64,000 bases of DNA, from positions 33,131 through 97,130 of the forward strand of contig NZ_JBAHUQ010000026.1 of assembly GCF_036689865.1 (NCBI RefSeq), written 5' to 3'. The position numbers and the translations under genes are program-made. This DNA is from Magnetococcus sp. PR-3 (GTDB taxonomy: Bacteria; Pseudomonadota; Magnetococcia; Magnetococcales; Magnetococcaceae). The notes beneath the pieces were generated by a model. It did not search any database and was not told the DNA's origin. It saw only the letters and a program-made list of their open reading frames with translations. Shown one piece after another: positions 18,663 through 28,006 of this stretch (its first letter is position 1; each line of letters begins with the position of its first letter).

Positions 18663-19688
18663 TTACAGCACACACACCTGGCAACGGCCATTGGCTTTGG
18701 CTTTATACAAAGCCGCATCGGTATCTTCCAACCAACGGTCCAAGGGCACATTACAGTCCCATTGGCTTATGCCAATACTTACCCCTAAAACCGGATGCCC
18801 AGGGGCCTGAATATTTAACGCACGCACGTTAGAAACCAGACGTTCCATAAATTTACGCCCCCGCTCCAGATCTGTATGGGGCAAGATCATGGCAAACTCA
18901 TCCCCCCCCACACGGGCTAGGCAGTCTGAGTCACGGGTCATACTGGCCAACGCCAAAGAGACCTGTCGTAACGCTACATCCCCTTCTGCATGTCCCAGAA
19001 TATCATTAACCGCTTTGAAGTGATCCAAGTCCAGATAGGCCAAACAGAGCGGATGGCTGTAACGTTCAGCGTTGGTAATCTCTTGTTCCAGACGTTCATC
19101 AAACACCCGGCGGTTGACCAACCCGGTCAGCGCATCACGACGGGCTTGATCGTAGAGATCTTCATACGCCAAGACACGGTCTAAAGGTCCCCGCATCTCA
19201 CGGGCAACCATCTCTACCATGGACTCAAAGTCCCCTTCATCACTTTCTTGATCAAAAATCAGTAACAGTCGCTCAGGAGCCGGTTCAGGGTCCATCAACA
19301 AAAAGCGATAGCGTTTGTCTAAGTGGTCTAGATTGCCCAGCTCATCTTCCACCGTCTCTGCCACCAACAGCGCAGAGGCCGCATCCACCAAATTTTGTCG
19401 ATCTGGGCCATGGCAGCTACAGGAGATGTATTGACGGTGCCGGCCACCATGCCGATAGGCCACCAACTCATGGGAGAAGTAGCTTTTAAGCCAGACGGAA
19501 AAAGCCTCGATCATGGCGGCTAAATCTGGTTTTTCGCCCAAGCGTCGGTGCAGCTCATAGACGCGTTCGAGCTGTTCACTCTGTAGACGGTAACGGTTAA
19601 GCTCTTCAACCAGATCTTTGGGGCTGCAAGCCAACAGATGCAGGTGTGTACCCCGCTCCCATTGCCGCTTGTTAATTTCAATGCCCAT
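18663..19688 (-). CDS. diguanylate cyclase with GAF-like N-terminal domain
   Basis: A 341-residue cytoplasmic protein. Residues 1-165 are mixed alpha/beta and GAF-like with a Cys-containing ISCSCHG segment, and I cannot name the ligand. A GGDEF domain follows from RRDALTGLVNRRVFDERL. The catalytic GGDEF is at 261-265, with RxxD (RDSD) nine residues before it, so both activity and product inhibition are expected. The ATG at 19688 is chosen because GGGAG lies five bases upstream. It is transcribed alone, with its own terminator. Confidence 0.88.
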   Translation of the reverse strand: MGIEINKRQWERGTHLHLLACSPKDLVEELNRYRLQSEQLERVYELHRRLGEKPDLAAMIEAFSVWLKSYFSHELVAYRHGGRHRQYISCSCHGPDRQNLVDAASALLVAETVEDELGNLDHLDKRYRFLLMDPEPAPERLLLIFDQESDEGDFESMVEMVAREMRGPLDRVLAYEDLYDQARRDALTGLVNRRVFDERLEQEITNAERYSHPLCLAYLDLDHFKAVNDILGHAEGDVALRQVSLALASMTRDSDCLARVGGDEFAMILPHTDLERGRKFMERLVSNVRALNIQAPGHPVLGVSIGISQWDCNVPLDRWLEDTDAALYKAKANGRCQVCVL

Positions 19689-20120
19689 ACGACTCCCTTT
19701 CTTATCCAAGGGGGGTTGCAACCGCTGCTAATACCAGCTGCTTAGATATGTTGCCCGACATAGGTCGGATCCCCCCATCCCACCACACCCAACATGGCCT
19801 ATCCTTAGGGTGCAGCACCTGAACAGATCCTCTGAAGGGGTGGGATTCAGGATTCTGCCGACCATCAATATTGCCAAGAACATGCCAAGTGACACACCCG
19901 CCAGATAATCAGGCTAACATTCTGATTATTTAAGGCTTAAGCAACGCATCACAAGGTAACTTTGCGTAACAATGAAGACCACTTCTCATGAATAGGAAGT
20001 GCTTAGGAAAGGTTTTCAGGAAAGGCGGTAAAAGGTGCCGCCTTTTTCAGGATGCACAGATCCTGTTCCATCACAAATGAAGCGTGCCATACTCAATGAA
20101 CCACAAAACAGACCCGACGA
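19689..20120. other. intergenic stretch with a hairpin terminator
   Basis: No gene is seen. AAAGGCGG (20021-20028) and CCGCCTTTTT (20038-20047) form a stem flanked by A/T. It should end the transcript of the degenerate GGDEF/EAL gene on the minus strand. Its T-run is longer on the plus strand, so it may be bidirectional. The rest must hold the promoter of the GGDEF gene at 18663-19688. Confidence 0.5.
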
Positions 20121-22112
20121 TCAGCGACACCAGGGGGAGCGGTTGCGCCATGTTAAAAAATCATCGGCTGCCATCGCTGGCGCAATGAAAGCACCTTGAA
20201 AAGCATCACACCCCATTTTTTTACTCAGCTCCAGTGTCATTCGACTCTCGACAGCCGAGGCCATCATCGTCATCTCATGCTCAGCGGTTAGGATGGAGAG
20301 CGCCTGCAGTTCGGCACACGCCTCCTCATCGCCCTCCAGACGTTTGATCCACAGCTCGTCCAAACAGATCAAACAGGATGACGGCCACCCCTGCCAATGG
20401 GTGATCCCGCCAACCCCCTTCACCCCCCATTGGATACCCAAACGTTGAAATGCCTGGATCGACTGTTGTTGGTGTGGGTCACGCCATTGATCATGATGGA
20501 TCAGAATGGTCAACCGCGCCTCAGGCACCTGAAGGCGCATCATCAACGTCTGCAAACGCCCGACAAAGGTGACATCTGGCAATGGCCACCGTTGAAGATC
20601 CAACTGAATATTCAACGCTTCTTGTCGCCAGGCGTGCAGTTGGTGTACCGCTTGTTCCATCATCCACCATGCCACACCAGGCAGCTGTAGCTGCAGATAC
20701 CATGCAACAGGTTGGGTTGGTAACGTCATCACGCCACCCTCTTCATGCTGCCAATGCATACTCATTTCAACATAAGAGACCCCACCAGCCTGCAGAGAGA
20801 CAATCGGGGTAAACAGGGCCATACCACGACGTGCCTGTACCGCTTCACACAATGAATACCAAGGCTCTGTCATCGATTGGGCAGCCAGGGCCTGTTCATA
20901 GCACCCATAACCACTACGCTGGGGTAAATAACTGGCCAGCCATGCCTGCTGTAAGGCCTGCTGAAGATCTCTATCGGCTTTCAACCCCACCCCAACAGAT
21001 ACTGAGAGGGGCAATGGTAAAGAAAGGGTTTGGGGTAACCCCTGCAAAGCGGTGGTTATTTGAGAGACCCACCCTGCCAAAGCCAAAGGTTCAGGTACCG
21101 CCGGCAAACGCACCGCAATACCTTGCATACCCAACATCATGGCAGACGCCTCTGCACCCAGGGATTGATGTAAGCGGGCCATGGCATTGGTGAGCCACTC
21201 CACCCACGGTTTCATCCCGATCTGCAGCCCCATCTGCTCACTATCAAGCAGGCGAACCACAACAAGCCCATGAATATCCCCCTCACCATGGGCATGTCTT
21301 AAAGGGCCCAGCTCCAAACGTAACGGGTCGGTACAAACCGGAGCGGGGTCATCCTTAGGGGTGGGCAGCGATCGTGGGCGTGTCAGGGCCAACAGGGCTT
21401 GTTCTAACCATAATGCGGGGGCTTTTTCTATGGGCAAATCTGGCTGGGGAACAGTGTCTGGCCAAATGTTTTTTAGAAGTTGTGCCATCTGCTTAAGGGG
21501 GTGTTGCTGCCAACGGTAGAGCAACCCTAACTGCAACATCCACATAACCAGCGCAGACCCCATTCCCCACAAAAGTAAGGGGGTCAAGCCACGATGCCCC
21601 TGCTCTTGCTGCTGTAAGGCTTGACTGCGTTGCTGTTGCAACTGCCCAACCGCATGTTCTAAGGGGTTTAGAAAACGATTTTCTAGATCCGGCATCACCG
21701 CCACAGCCGCTTCTTTGGGATTTTCTTGGACAACCTGAAACCGCTCCAAGGCCTGTCGGAAAGCGGGATCCATGGCCATATGCGCTTGAAGCAGAGCCTG
21801 CCAGCGGGCAAGCGCAGGATCCCCCTCTAAACGCGTGACCATGCGTTGTAAACCTTCTCGGGTCACACGTCGATGCTTATGAAATTTGGCCAAGTAGGTT
21901 TCAAATTTCTCAACCATCAAACCTTCAACCAACAGCTGCTGCCAAGCATAGGCCTGGGCATAAGCCTGTTTCAGCAATGGCTCTGCATCCTGGGCATGGT
22001 GCGCCTGACCCGGCGTTGCCTGTTGCATACTGCTCCACAACCCTGTTTGGGTAACAAACAGGGTTACAGCCAAGACCAAAGGTAGAACAACAATGAGCAA
22101 CAGACGCAACAT
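20121..22112 (-). CDS. membrane protein with degenerate GGDEF and EAL domains
   Basis: A 663-residue protein. Membrane segments at about residues 2-20 and 178-200 bracket a helical periplasmic domain. A GGDEF-fold region follows (about 265-430) in which the active motif is lost: the site reads MLGMQGIAVRLP, while SVSVGVGL is preserved. The C-terminal ~240 residues resemble an EAL fold, but the EAL triad and the metal-binding DDFGTG segment are absent. It is probably a catalytically dead c-di-GMP receptor or regulatory partner. The ATG at 22112 is preferred over the upstream TTG because the hydrophobic signal begins right after it. Its own gene lies just downstream of flagellin, which suggests a motility role. 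Confidence 0.65.
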   Translation of the reverse strand: MLRLLLIVVLPLVLAVTLFVTQTGLWSSMQQATPGQAHHAQDAEPLLKQAYAQAYAWQQLLVEGLMVEKFETYLAKFHKHRRVTREGLQRMVTRLEGDPALARWQALLQAHMAMDPAFRQALERFQVVQENPKEAAVAVMPDLENRFLNPLEHAVGQLQQQRSQALQQQEQGHRGLTPLLLWGMGSALVMWMLQLGLLYRWQQHPLKQMAQLLKNIWPDTVPQPDLPIEKAPALWLEQALLALTRPRSLPTPKDDPAPVCTDPLRLELGPLRHAHGEGDIHGLVVVRLLDSEQMGLQIGMKPWVEWLTNAMARLHQSLGAEASAMMLGMQGIAVRLPAVPEPLALAGWVSQITTALQGLPQTLSLPLPLSVSVGVGLKADRDLQQALQQAWLASYLPQRSGYGCYEQALAAQSMTEPWYSLCEAVQARRGMALFTPIVSLQAGGVSYVEMSMHWQHEEGGVMTLPTQPVAWYLQLQLPGVAWWMMEQAVHQLHAWRQEALNIQLDLQRWPLPDVTFVGRLQTLMMRLQVPEARLTILIHHDQWRDPHQQQSIQAFQRLGIQWGVKGVGGITHWQGWPSSCLICLDELWIKRLEGDEEACAELQALSILTAEHEMTMMASAVESRMTLELSKKMGCDAFQGAFIAPAMAADDFLTWRNRSPWCR

Positions 22113-22196
22113 AGGTAGGCCCCAAACCAATGAATAAGCTTATTACCAAAGACTATGGTAAACGGGGAAAGGTCATCGGCTCAAGGCAGCGAAAAC

Positions 22197-22231
22197 AAAA
22201 AACCCCCTTGCTTGCCACGAGGGGGTTTTTC
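22197..22231 (-). terminator. flagellin terminator
   Basis: An A-run plus CCCCC (22197-22207) pairs with GGGGG plus a T-run (22221-22230). It is symmetrical and could stop transcription in both directions. It lies 28 bases after the flagellin stop codon. Confidence 0.8.
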
Positions 22232-22258
22232 TTAAGCTCTTTTTGTCTCTGAAAAGCC

Positions 22259-23077
22259 TTAGCCGATCAGTTTGCCATAAAGATTATCTGTGATCTGAGA
22301 GGCCTGAGCCTGCACCGCAATAATGCTCTGCATACGAATGGCTGAGCCTGTTTGACGGGCCATCTCTGCGGCCACGTTGGCATCTTGAACCTGAGCACGG
22401 GCCGCTTCGGTATTGATGGCCATTTGGCTAATGTTATCCGCCGCACTTTCCAGTGAGTTTTGATAGGCCCCAAAGGAAGCATTGAGTGTACCCAGACTAT
22501 CCAGGTCAGAATCAAGCAGGCTCAAGGAGGCTTCGGCGCCCGCTTGTGTGCTCAGATCGATAGACCCTGCGCTATTAAGCGAGGAGAGATCGCTCAACTG
22601 CAGATCTGTCTGGTTATTCGCATCGGTACCAGACTGAATGGTCACGCTGTTCCCAGAATCAAGCAGGCTTTGACCATTAAAGGTGGTGTTACTAATGGTG
22701 TCGGCAATACTCTGCTGGATCTCAGTGGCCTCTGCATTGATGGCCGAGCGGTCTGAGTCATTCAGCGTACCATTGGCTGATTGTACCGCCAGTTCACGTA
22801 GGCGCTGTACATCATTGCTAATGGTATCAACCCCTGTCTGTGCAACCTGGGTTAATGAAACCCCCTGGTTGATATTCTGACGGGCCGTATTAATACCACG
22901 AACCTCACTGGTCAGACGGCTAATCATCCCCATCAAACCGGGGTTATCAACAGCCTGATTGATTTTTAAACCAGAAGCGAGTGCTTCAAAGGAGTTCTCA
23001 CTCTCATTTTTAACTTTCAACAGCTGGTTTGAACTCTGCTGAGCTGCAAATAGGGAGTCGTTAATGGTGATAGGCAT
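22259..23077 (-). CDS. fliC: flagellin
   Basis: A 272-residue flagellin that forms the filament after export by the flagellar type III system. The N-terminal D0/D1 region is typical (LKINQAVDNPGLMGMISRL, GVSLTQVAQTGVDTISNDVQRLRELAVQSANG), as is the C-terminal region (NTEAARAQVQDANVAAEMARQT). The central variable domain is very short, so this is near the minimal flagellin size. The ATG at 23077 has AGGAAGG about eight bases upstream, and the open frame beyond it belongs to the mRNA leader. Expression is probably driven by the sigma-28 promoter at 23369-23395, leaving a ~285-base structured leader. Confidence 0.92.
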   Translation of the reverse strand: MPITINDSLFAAQQSSNQLLKVKNESENSFEALASGLKINQAVDNPGLMGMISRLTSEVRGINTARQNINQGVSLTQVAQTGVDTISNDVQRLRELAVQSANGTLNDSDRSAINAEATEIQQSIADTISNTTFNGQSLLDSGNSVTIQSGTDANNQTDLQLSDLSSLNSAGSIDLSTQAGAEASLSLLDSDLDSLGTLNASFGAYQNSLESAADNISQMAINTEAARAQVQDANVAAEMARQTGSAIRMQSIIAVQAQASQITDNLYGKLIG

Positions 23078-23125
23078 GGCGACCTTCCTCGTTATCTCTT
23101 GATTCGTCTTTTTAAAAGTGGCTAA

Positions 23126-23142
23126 GGGCAACATCCTTGCCC
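23126..23142 (-). promoter_or_regulatory. CsrA/RsmA-like binding hairpin in flagellin leader
   Basis: The minus-strand RNA reads GGGCAAGGAUGUUGCCC: a six-bp stem with GGA presented in the loop. CAAGGAUGU matches the last nine positions of the published CsrA SELEX consensus RUACARGGAUGU. It lies about 50 bases before the flagellin ATG. Confidence 0.5.
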
Positions 23143-23178
23143 TTGGTGCGCCCGCAGTCCCTGCTGAACGCAACCTTC

Positions 23179-23192
23179 GGCCTATCCTTGCC
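23179..23192 (-). promoter_or_regulatory. second CsrA-like GGA hairpin in flagellin leader
   Basis: The minus-strand RNA reads GGCAAGGAUAGGCC: a short GGC/GCC stem with AAGGA in the loop. It lies about 50 bases upstream of the first site, a spacing compatible with one CsrA dimer bridging two sites. Confidence 0.35.
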
Positions 23193-23368
23193 TCGCCCCT
23201 TTTTCTTAGCTGCGGGTCAACCCGTTGTTGGCAGCCCCACCGTATGTTCGGTGGAAAGGGCGTGTGCTCCGAGTACGCCCCCCATTTTTGGGTGGTGCGT
23301 ACGCTACTTTCTTATTATCCCCTGGAGAGAGAGGTTACTTCCGTAAAAACCTACCCCTCCAGTTCTTT

Positions 23369-23395
23369 GTATCGGCACTGCTTTAAGAAACTTTA
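23369..23395 (-). promoter_or_regulatory. sigma-28 (FliA) promoter of flagellin
   Basis: On the minus strand: TAAAGTTT (23395-23388), an 11-base spacer, then GCCGATAC (23376-23369). This matches the FliA consensus TAAAGTTT-N11-GCCGATAA at every position but the last. Confidence 0.85.
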
Positions 23396-23733
23396 GAAAA
23401 AAATGCATCCCGACCGATTTTTTTTTAACGAACTCGATTAGAGCCTTTTTCAATGACTGCCAAACATGGTTCGATAGCTTGCCTCACTTTTACGAAGCAA
23501 ACCCCGGGCCAACAAAACAACTCACATAAAAACTACGTATATTACAAACAGATAAGAACAACTCAGAAACAGGAGAAGCTTTGACACGACATAAACCGTG
23601 CATTTTTTGCCGCCCTCCTGAGGGAGAGCTGTCAAAAAATACAGGCAAAAAAGGAGAGTCTATTTTTTTTGAAGGGTCGAGAAGAAAAAGGGGGAGAGGA
23701 GCAGATCATCCATGACGGAGCAAAAGGTGGGGG
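23396..23733. other. gene-free stretch upstream of the flagellin promoter
   Basis: No gene is seen. It holds several A/T runs and a small CCCTC/GAGGG hairpin near 23612-23625 followed by Ts on the minus strand, which may end the transcript of the BvgS-like kinase. Confidence 0.4.
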
Positions 23734-26700
23734 CTAGGGGGAGGCTGTATCCTCACGTTGCATATGCTCATGCCATGCTTGCAGCTCGACCAAGACCAGT
23801 TGTAGCTGCTGCTGAAGGGTCTTAACCGCATCTTGGTAAGAGTGGGTTTGCTGCTGTTTGATCACTTGGTCCATGCCCTGGGCAGCACGAACCAAAGCTT
23901 CTGCGGCCATATAAGAAGCGACACCTTTGATGGTATGCGCCAGATCCCCTATCCCGTTCCAATCTTTTTTATCAACCAACAGCTCCAGTTTGATGGGGGC
24001 ATCTTGGTAACGCTCTAAAAACCCCTCCAACAACTGTTGATAAAGTTTGGCATTTCCCCCTGTGCGGTTTAGACCCACCAGCGTATCCAACTGGCTAAGC
24101 CCCGCAAAGGTAGCTGTAAAGTCAGGGTCGACCTGCTCTTCGGTACCCTTATCAGGCGCCACAATAGAAACTTTGGGTGGGGGTGTTGCAACAGCCTTGG
24201 CTGAGACGATCTTGGTGCCAACCCGCGCCGGATGCTTTGGCTCAATCCAGCGGATCAATAGCTGTTGTATCGCTTCAGGAGAGACCGGTTTGGTCAAATG
24301 ATCATTCATCCCTGCTTCTAAAGAACGCTCACGCTCACCCGGCATGGCATGGGCCGTCATCGCCACCACAGGAAGTTGTTTTAAACCGGGTAGTTGCCGC
24401 AACTGCCGGGTGGCTTCCAACCCATCCATAATGGGCATTTGGATATCCATGAGCACCAGATCATAAGGGGATTGCTGAACCATTTCTAAAGCACGCATAC
24501 CATTTTCAGCAACCGACACCTCCATACCCGCCTGCTCAACGAAGGCCACCGCCACTTGTTGATTAAGCGGATTATCTTCCACCAACAGCACCTTAGCATG
24601 ATGAATACGGCGTAAACGTTCTGCGATAACCCCCTCTTCAGAAAGACAACGAGGGCCAACCTGCTCACCTTCAAGCTGGTTAAGCATGCGCCGGATCTGT
24701 TGGCTATGTAACGGCTCCAACAGCAGTTCATCCATCATCAAGGCTTCACGGGTTTGGCGCGCCACACCATGCTGTCGACGGCATAAGAGAATCTGCTTCA
24801 TCTCTGTGTCCGCACTATGATGACGCAGATGATCAGAGAGATGCCCCAACGCACTGAGAGAGAGTACCTCTTCACGGATAAACAGATAACGGGGGGCGGG
24901 GTCCAGTTGGGAGAAGTTGTCCCCTAACAGAGGTGTTGGATCGTAGAAGGTACGGGTTTGCAGTCCCAAACGTTCTAAAATACGTACCAGATAGTTTTGC
25001 TCTTCACTATCCGCATCCACAATGACCGCAAGTTGACCATGCCAAACCGGTTGCACTGGCGAGCTCAGTTCCATCTCCATCGCCTGAAAATCCGCTTCAA
25101 AATAGAAACGGCTCCCCACACTCAACTCACTTTCTACTTCGATCTCCCCCCCCATCACACTCACCAGCTCACGACTAATGGCCAGCCCCAAACCTGTTCC
25201 CCCAAAGCGACGTGTTATGGAGTTATCAGCTTGGGTAAAGGCCTCAAACAATCCCTCTACCCCTGCTTGAGAGATGCCCACACCGGTATCTTTTACCGAA
25301 AAACGTAGTCGAACGGCCTTATCCTTAACCGCTACCTTCTCCACCCGAATGATAATATGACCTTGATCGGTAAATTTAACAGAATTACTGACCAAATTGA
25401 TCAACACCTGCCCCAAGCGCAGAGGATCACCCAGCAGATATTCAGGCACCTCCTGATCCACCGTATAGCGCAACGTCAACCCTTTTTGGACCGCTTTATG
25501 GCCCAAAATGGTATTGATATTGGCAATGACATCATCTATCTGAAATGGCGTAAGCTCTAACTCCAGCTTACCCGCTTCTAGTTTAGAGAAATCCAACAGG
25601 TCATTAATGATGGCCAGTAAAGCTTGGGAGGCACCATGGATTTTAACCATATAATCCTGGCGCACATGTTCTTCATTGAAATCCTGAGCTAGGCGAGACA
25701 TACCAATGATGGCATTGAGGGGGGTTCTCACTTCATGGCTCATATTGGCCAAAAACAGACTTTTGGTTTCACTGGCCTGTTGCGCCTGAAGATTGGCCTG
25801 TTTTAACTGGCGGGTGAGCAAGGTGAGCTTACGGTTCCAAGCCATAATCAGCATAAAAACAATCAACATGCCAACCCCCACCTGGATCATCAACTGATAA
25901 TCCATCTGGGTAACCTGCGGATTACCACCCCATTTTTGGCGAATTTGAATATGTTCTTCTGGGGTAATACTACGCACAACCTGCTGCATAATTTCATGGA
26001 GCAGTGGCTCTTGTTTTTGCACACCCACTCTTAGGTCCAGGGTATAGCGGGTGTGACCAGAGATTTTAAGATTATCTAACTGCCCACGCATAATGCCGTA
26101 GTGGGCCACAGGTAAGGCAGACACCAAAGCAAACAGCTCCCCGCGAGAAACCTTCTGCAACCCCTGCTGAACATGCTCAACATCACGTATGCGAACCCAA
26201 GGGTAGTCATGGCGGATCATATCATGGGTGGCAAAACCGGTTGGGACACCAACCTCAGCATCTTCTACATCATTTAAACCACTCAGAAAAGCCACATCAC
26301 TGCGTGTGGTTAAAACCACTGGGGTAGAGACATAGGGCTCCGTAAAATTCAGATAACTGATCCGCGGTTTGGTTTTATGCACCATGGTAATGATGTCGCA
26401 CTGCCCCAAACGGGTCATACGCAGGGTATCACTCCAGGATTGACTGGCCACCAAACGGAAAGGGACCCCCAAACGGCGACTCATCAACGCCATATAATCG
26501 GCAGACATCCCCACATGGTAGCCCGCTTCATCAATCCTCTCATAGGGCATCCAATTGGGATCCACACAATAACTGACCCCACCTTTATCCCTTAGGTAGG
26601 CCTGCTGCTGACCCGTAAGCACCTGCCGAGCCCCCTCCATGTTGCTCTCGCCACCCACAGGATGCCACTTACTGCGAATACGGATATGATCCTCTTGGTG

Positions 26701-27453
26701 CAAACCATCCACAACCGCCTGCAGGGCGGCCAACAGTTTCGGTTGCCCTTTACGCACCCCCACCCGTAATGACATAGGGGGGCCCGCCACTTTACCAATG
26801 ATCAAATTGGCCAACCCCAACTGCCGTATACGCTGAGCCGCTACATACAGAGAGGCCAATGATCCATCCAACTGACCGTTGGACACCATCGCCAGACCTT
26901 CATCAACGGTGCTGGTAGAGACATGAACAATGTCTGGGTGGTAAGGCTTAATGGTCTCTTCAAAGATATAACCTTTGGCAATTCCGAGCTTGAGCCCCTT
27001 CATATGGGCAATATCCTGCAAGCCATCTTGCCGATTACGTTTGACCACCATAACAACGGGAGAACGCAGATAGGGGGAGGTGAAATTAAGCCACTGACGT
27101 CTCTGTGGGCTTTCATTGAGCAAAGAGAGGATGTCACACTTTCCCTCGCGGGAATAGTTCAAGCTCTGCTGCCAACTACTGGTGGGAACAAGTTCAATGG
27201 GGGTCCGAAGTCGCTGTTCAAACAAACGCATATAGTCTGCAGCCATCCCCACATGACGCCCTTGTGCATCAATGCGTTCATAGGGCATCCAGTTCGGATC
27301 CACACACATGCGGATCTTACCCATTTGTTTTAGATGCAGTTGCAGATCATTTTTAAGCGCAGGCGCAGCAAGGGACGGGCTTGTCCCAAACAGAACAAAC
27401 AGAACAAACACAAAGAGCCATGATAAAAACGGTGTGGTGCGTGAGCTGGCCAT
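23734..27453 (-). CDS. BvgS-like hybrid histidine kinase with two periplasmic binding domains
   Basis: A 1239-residue protein with a signal/anchor sequence (residues 10-30) and two tandem periplasmic solute-binding (SBP_bac_3, Venus-flytrap) domains at about 38-265 and 280-510. Both contain the near-identical block [14 protein letters not shown] membrane helix near 525-545 is followed directly by HisKA with His573 (NMSHEVRTP), an ATPase domain ([11 protein letters not shown]), a degenerate receiver lacking its Asp, a functional receiver with Asp1003 and an HPt with His1173 (LAHTIKG). No PAS is seen between membrane and HisKA, unlike BvgS. The ligand is unknown, though amino acids are usual for the fold. 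A single-domain response regulator lies 12 bases upstream in the same operon. Confidence 0.9.
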   Translation of the reverse strand: MASSRTTPFLSWLFVFVLFVLFGTSPSLAAPALKNDLQLHLKQMGKIRMCVDPNWMPYERIDAQGRHVGMAADYMRLFEQRLRTPIELVPTSSWQQSLNYSREGKCDILSLLNESPQRRQWLNFTSPYLRSPVVMVVKRNRQDGLQDIAHMKGLKLGIAKGYIFEETIKPYHPDIVHVSTSTVDEGLAMVSNGQLDGSLASLYVAAQRIRQLGLANLIIGKVAGPPMSLRVGVRKGQPKLLAALQAVVDGLHQEDHIRIRSKWHPVGGESNMEGARQVLTGQQQAYLRDKGGVSYCVDPNWMPYERIDEAGYHVGMSADYMALMSRRLGVPFRLVASQSWSDTLRMTRLGQCDIITMVHKTKPRISYLNFTEPYVSTPVVLTTRSDVAFLSGLNDVEDAEVGVPTGFATHDMIRHDYPWVRIRDVEHVQQGLQKVSRGELFALVSALPVAHYGIMRGQLDNLKISGHTRYTLDLRVGVQKQEPLLHEIMQQVVRSITPEEHIQIRQKWGGNPQVTQMDYQLMIQVGVGMLIVFMLIMAWNRKLTLLTRQLKQANLQAQQASETKSLFLANMSHEVRTPLNAIIGMSRLAQDFNEEHVRQDYMVKIHGASQALLAIINDLLDFSKLEAGKLELELTPFQIDDVIANINTILGHKAVQKGLTLRYTVDQEVPEYLLGDPLRLGQVLINLVSNSVKFTDQGHIIIRVEKVAVKDKAVRLRFSVKDTGVGISQAGVEGLFEAFTQADNSITRRFGGTGLGLAISRELVSVMGGEIEVESELSVGSRFYFEADFQAMEMELSSPVQPVWHGQLAVIVDADSEEQNYLVRILERLGLQTRTFYDPTPLLGDNFSQLDPAPRYLFIREEVLSLSALGHLSDHLRHHSADTEMKQILLCRRQHGVARQTREALMMDELLLEPLHSQQIRRMLNQLEGEQVGPRCLSEEGVIAERLRRIHHAKVLLVEDNPLNQQVAVAFVEQAGMEVSVAENGMRALEMVQQSPYDLVLMDIQMPIMDGLEATRQLRQLPGLKQLPVVAMTAHAMPGERERSLEAGMNDHLTKPVSPEAIQQLLIRWIEPKHPARVGTKIVSAKAVATPPPKVSIVAPDKGTEEQVDPDFTATFAGLSQLDTLVGLNRTGGNAKLYQQLLEGFLERYQDAPIKLELLVDKKDWNGIGDLAHTIKGVASYMAAEALVRAAQGMDQVIKQQQTHSYQDAVKTLQQQLQLVLVELQAWHEHMQREDTASP

Positions 27454-27465
27454 TACCCGCAGGTA

Positions 27466-27855
27466 TCACAAAGTTGGGGATGCCACGGCACCCTTACCAA
27501 TCAAGGATTGCAACATCGGGTGCAGACGCGCCACATCAACAGGTTTGGATTGGAATAGGTCAGCCCCAAGCTCTTTGGCCTGATCTTCCAATAGGGGATA
27601 ATCATGGGCGGTTAAGACCACAACTGGAATGTGGGCTGTTTTTGGGTCAGCTTTGATCATACCGAGCATCTCAATACCATTCATATCGGGCATATCCAGA
27701 TCGGTCAAAATCAGATCAATCGATTCAGCCTGCAGGGCATCCATACCTTCACGGCCTGAAAAGGCTTGGATGACCTGATATCCAAAATCTTCCAACTGTG
27801 GCGAAATGAGCGTTAACATCACTTCATCATCATCAATAAATAAAATTGTCGACAT
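27466..27855 (-). CDS. single-domain response regulator (CheY-like)
   Basis: A 129-residue receiver domain without output domain. The acidic pocket (IDDDE, residues 7-11), phospho-Asp in LILTDLDMPDMNG, the Thr/Ala switch in VVVLTAHD and Lys in FQSKPVD are all present. The ATG at 27855 removes 18 upstream residues that do not belong to the fold. It is 12 bases before the BvgS-like kinase and probably takes part in its phosphorelay or passes the signal to an unlinked target. Confidence 0.88.
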   Translation of the reverse strand: MSTILFIDDDEVMLTLISPQLEDFGYQVIQAFSGREGMDALQAESIDLILTDLDMPDMNGIEMLGMIKADPKTAHIPVVVLTAHDYPLLEDQAKELGADLFQSKPVDVARLHPMLQSLIGKGAVASPTL

Positions 27856-28006
27856 GCCATCACCCCAAAACAGAGCCCCGTAAAAATCATAGTAACAATA
27901 CCACCACACCCCAGCTTAAAATTCAATTTCTACCGCATATCTTCAACAATAATCACACTTTCTCACCAACATCTTCCATTTCCCCGTACTTTCATCGGTT
28001 CGTTCA

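Larger units (their letters stand above)
23078..23362 (-). ncRNA. long structured 5' leader of flagellin mRNA
   Basis: Between the predicted sigma-28 start and the ATG the RNA has many potential stems. GTACGCACCACCC pairs with GGGGGGCGTAC (23290-23302 with 23273-23283). GGGCGT can instead pair with ACACGCCC (23258-23265). Further stems are CCACCG/CGGTGG (23237-23254), GCTGC/GCAGC (about 23209-23235) and the GGA hairpins. The competing pairings suggest a regulatory leader. I do not recognise a known riboswitch class. Confidence 0.5.

Noticed and set aside
23137..23346. Frames of 69-92 codons on the plus strand opposite the flagellin leader
   Set aside because: They are antisense to a structured leader with a clear sigma-28 promoter. 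The frame openness follows from GC content.
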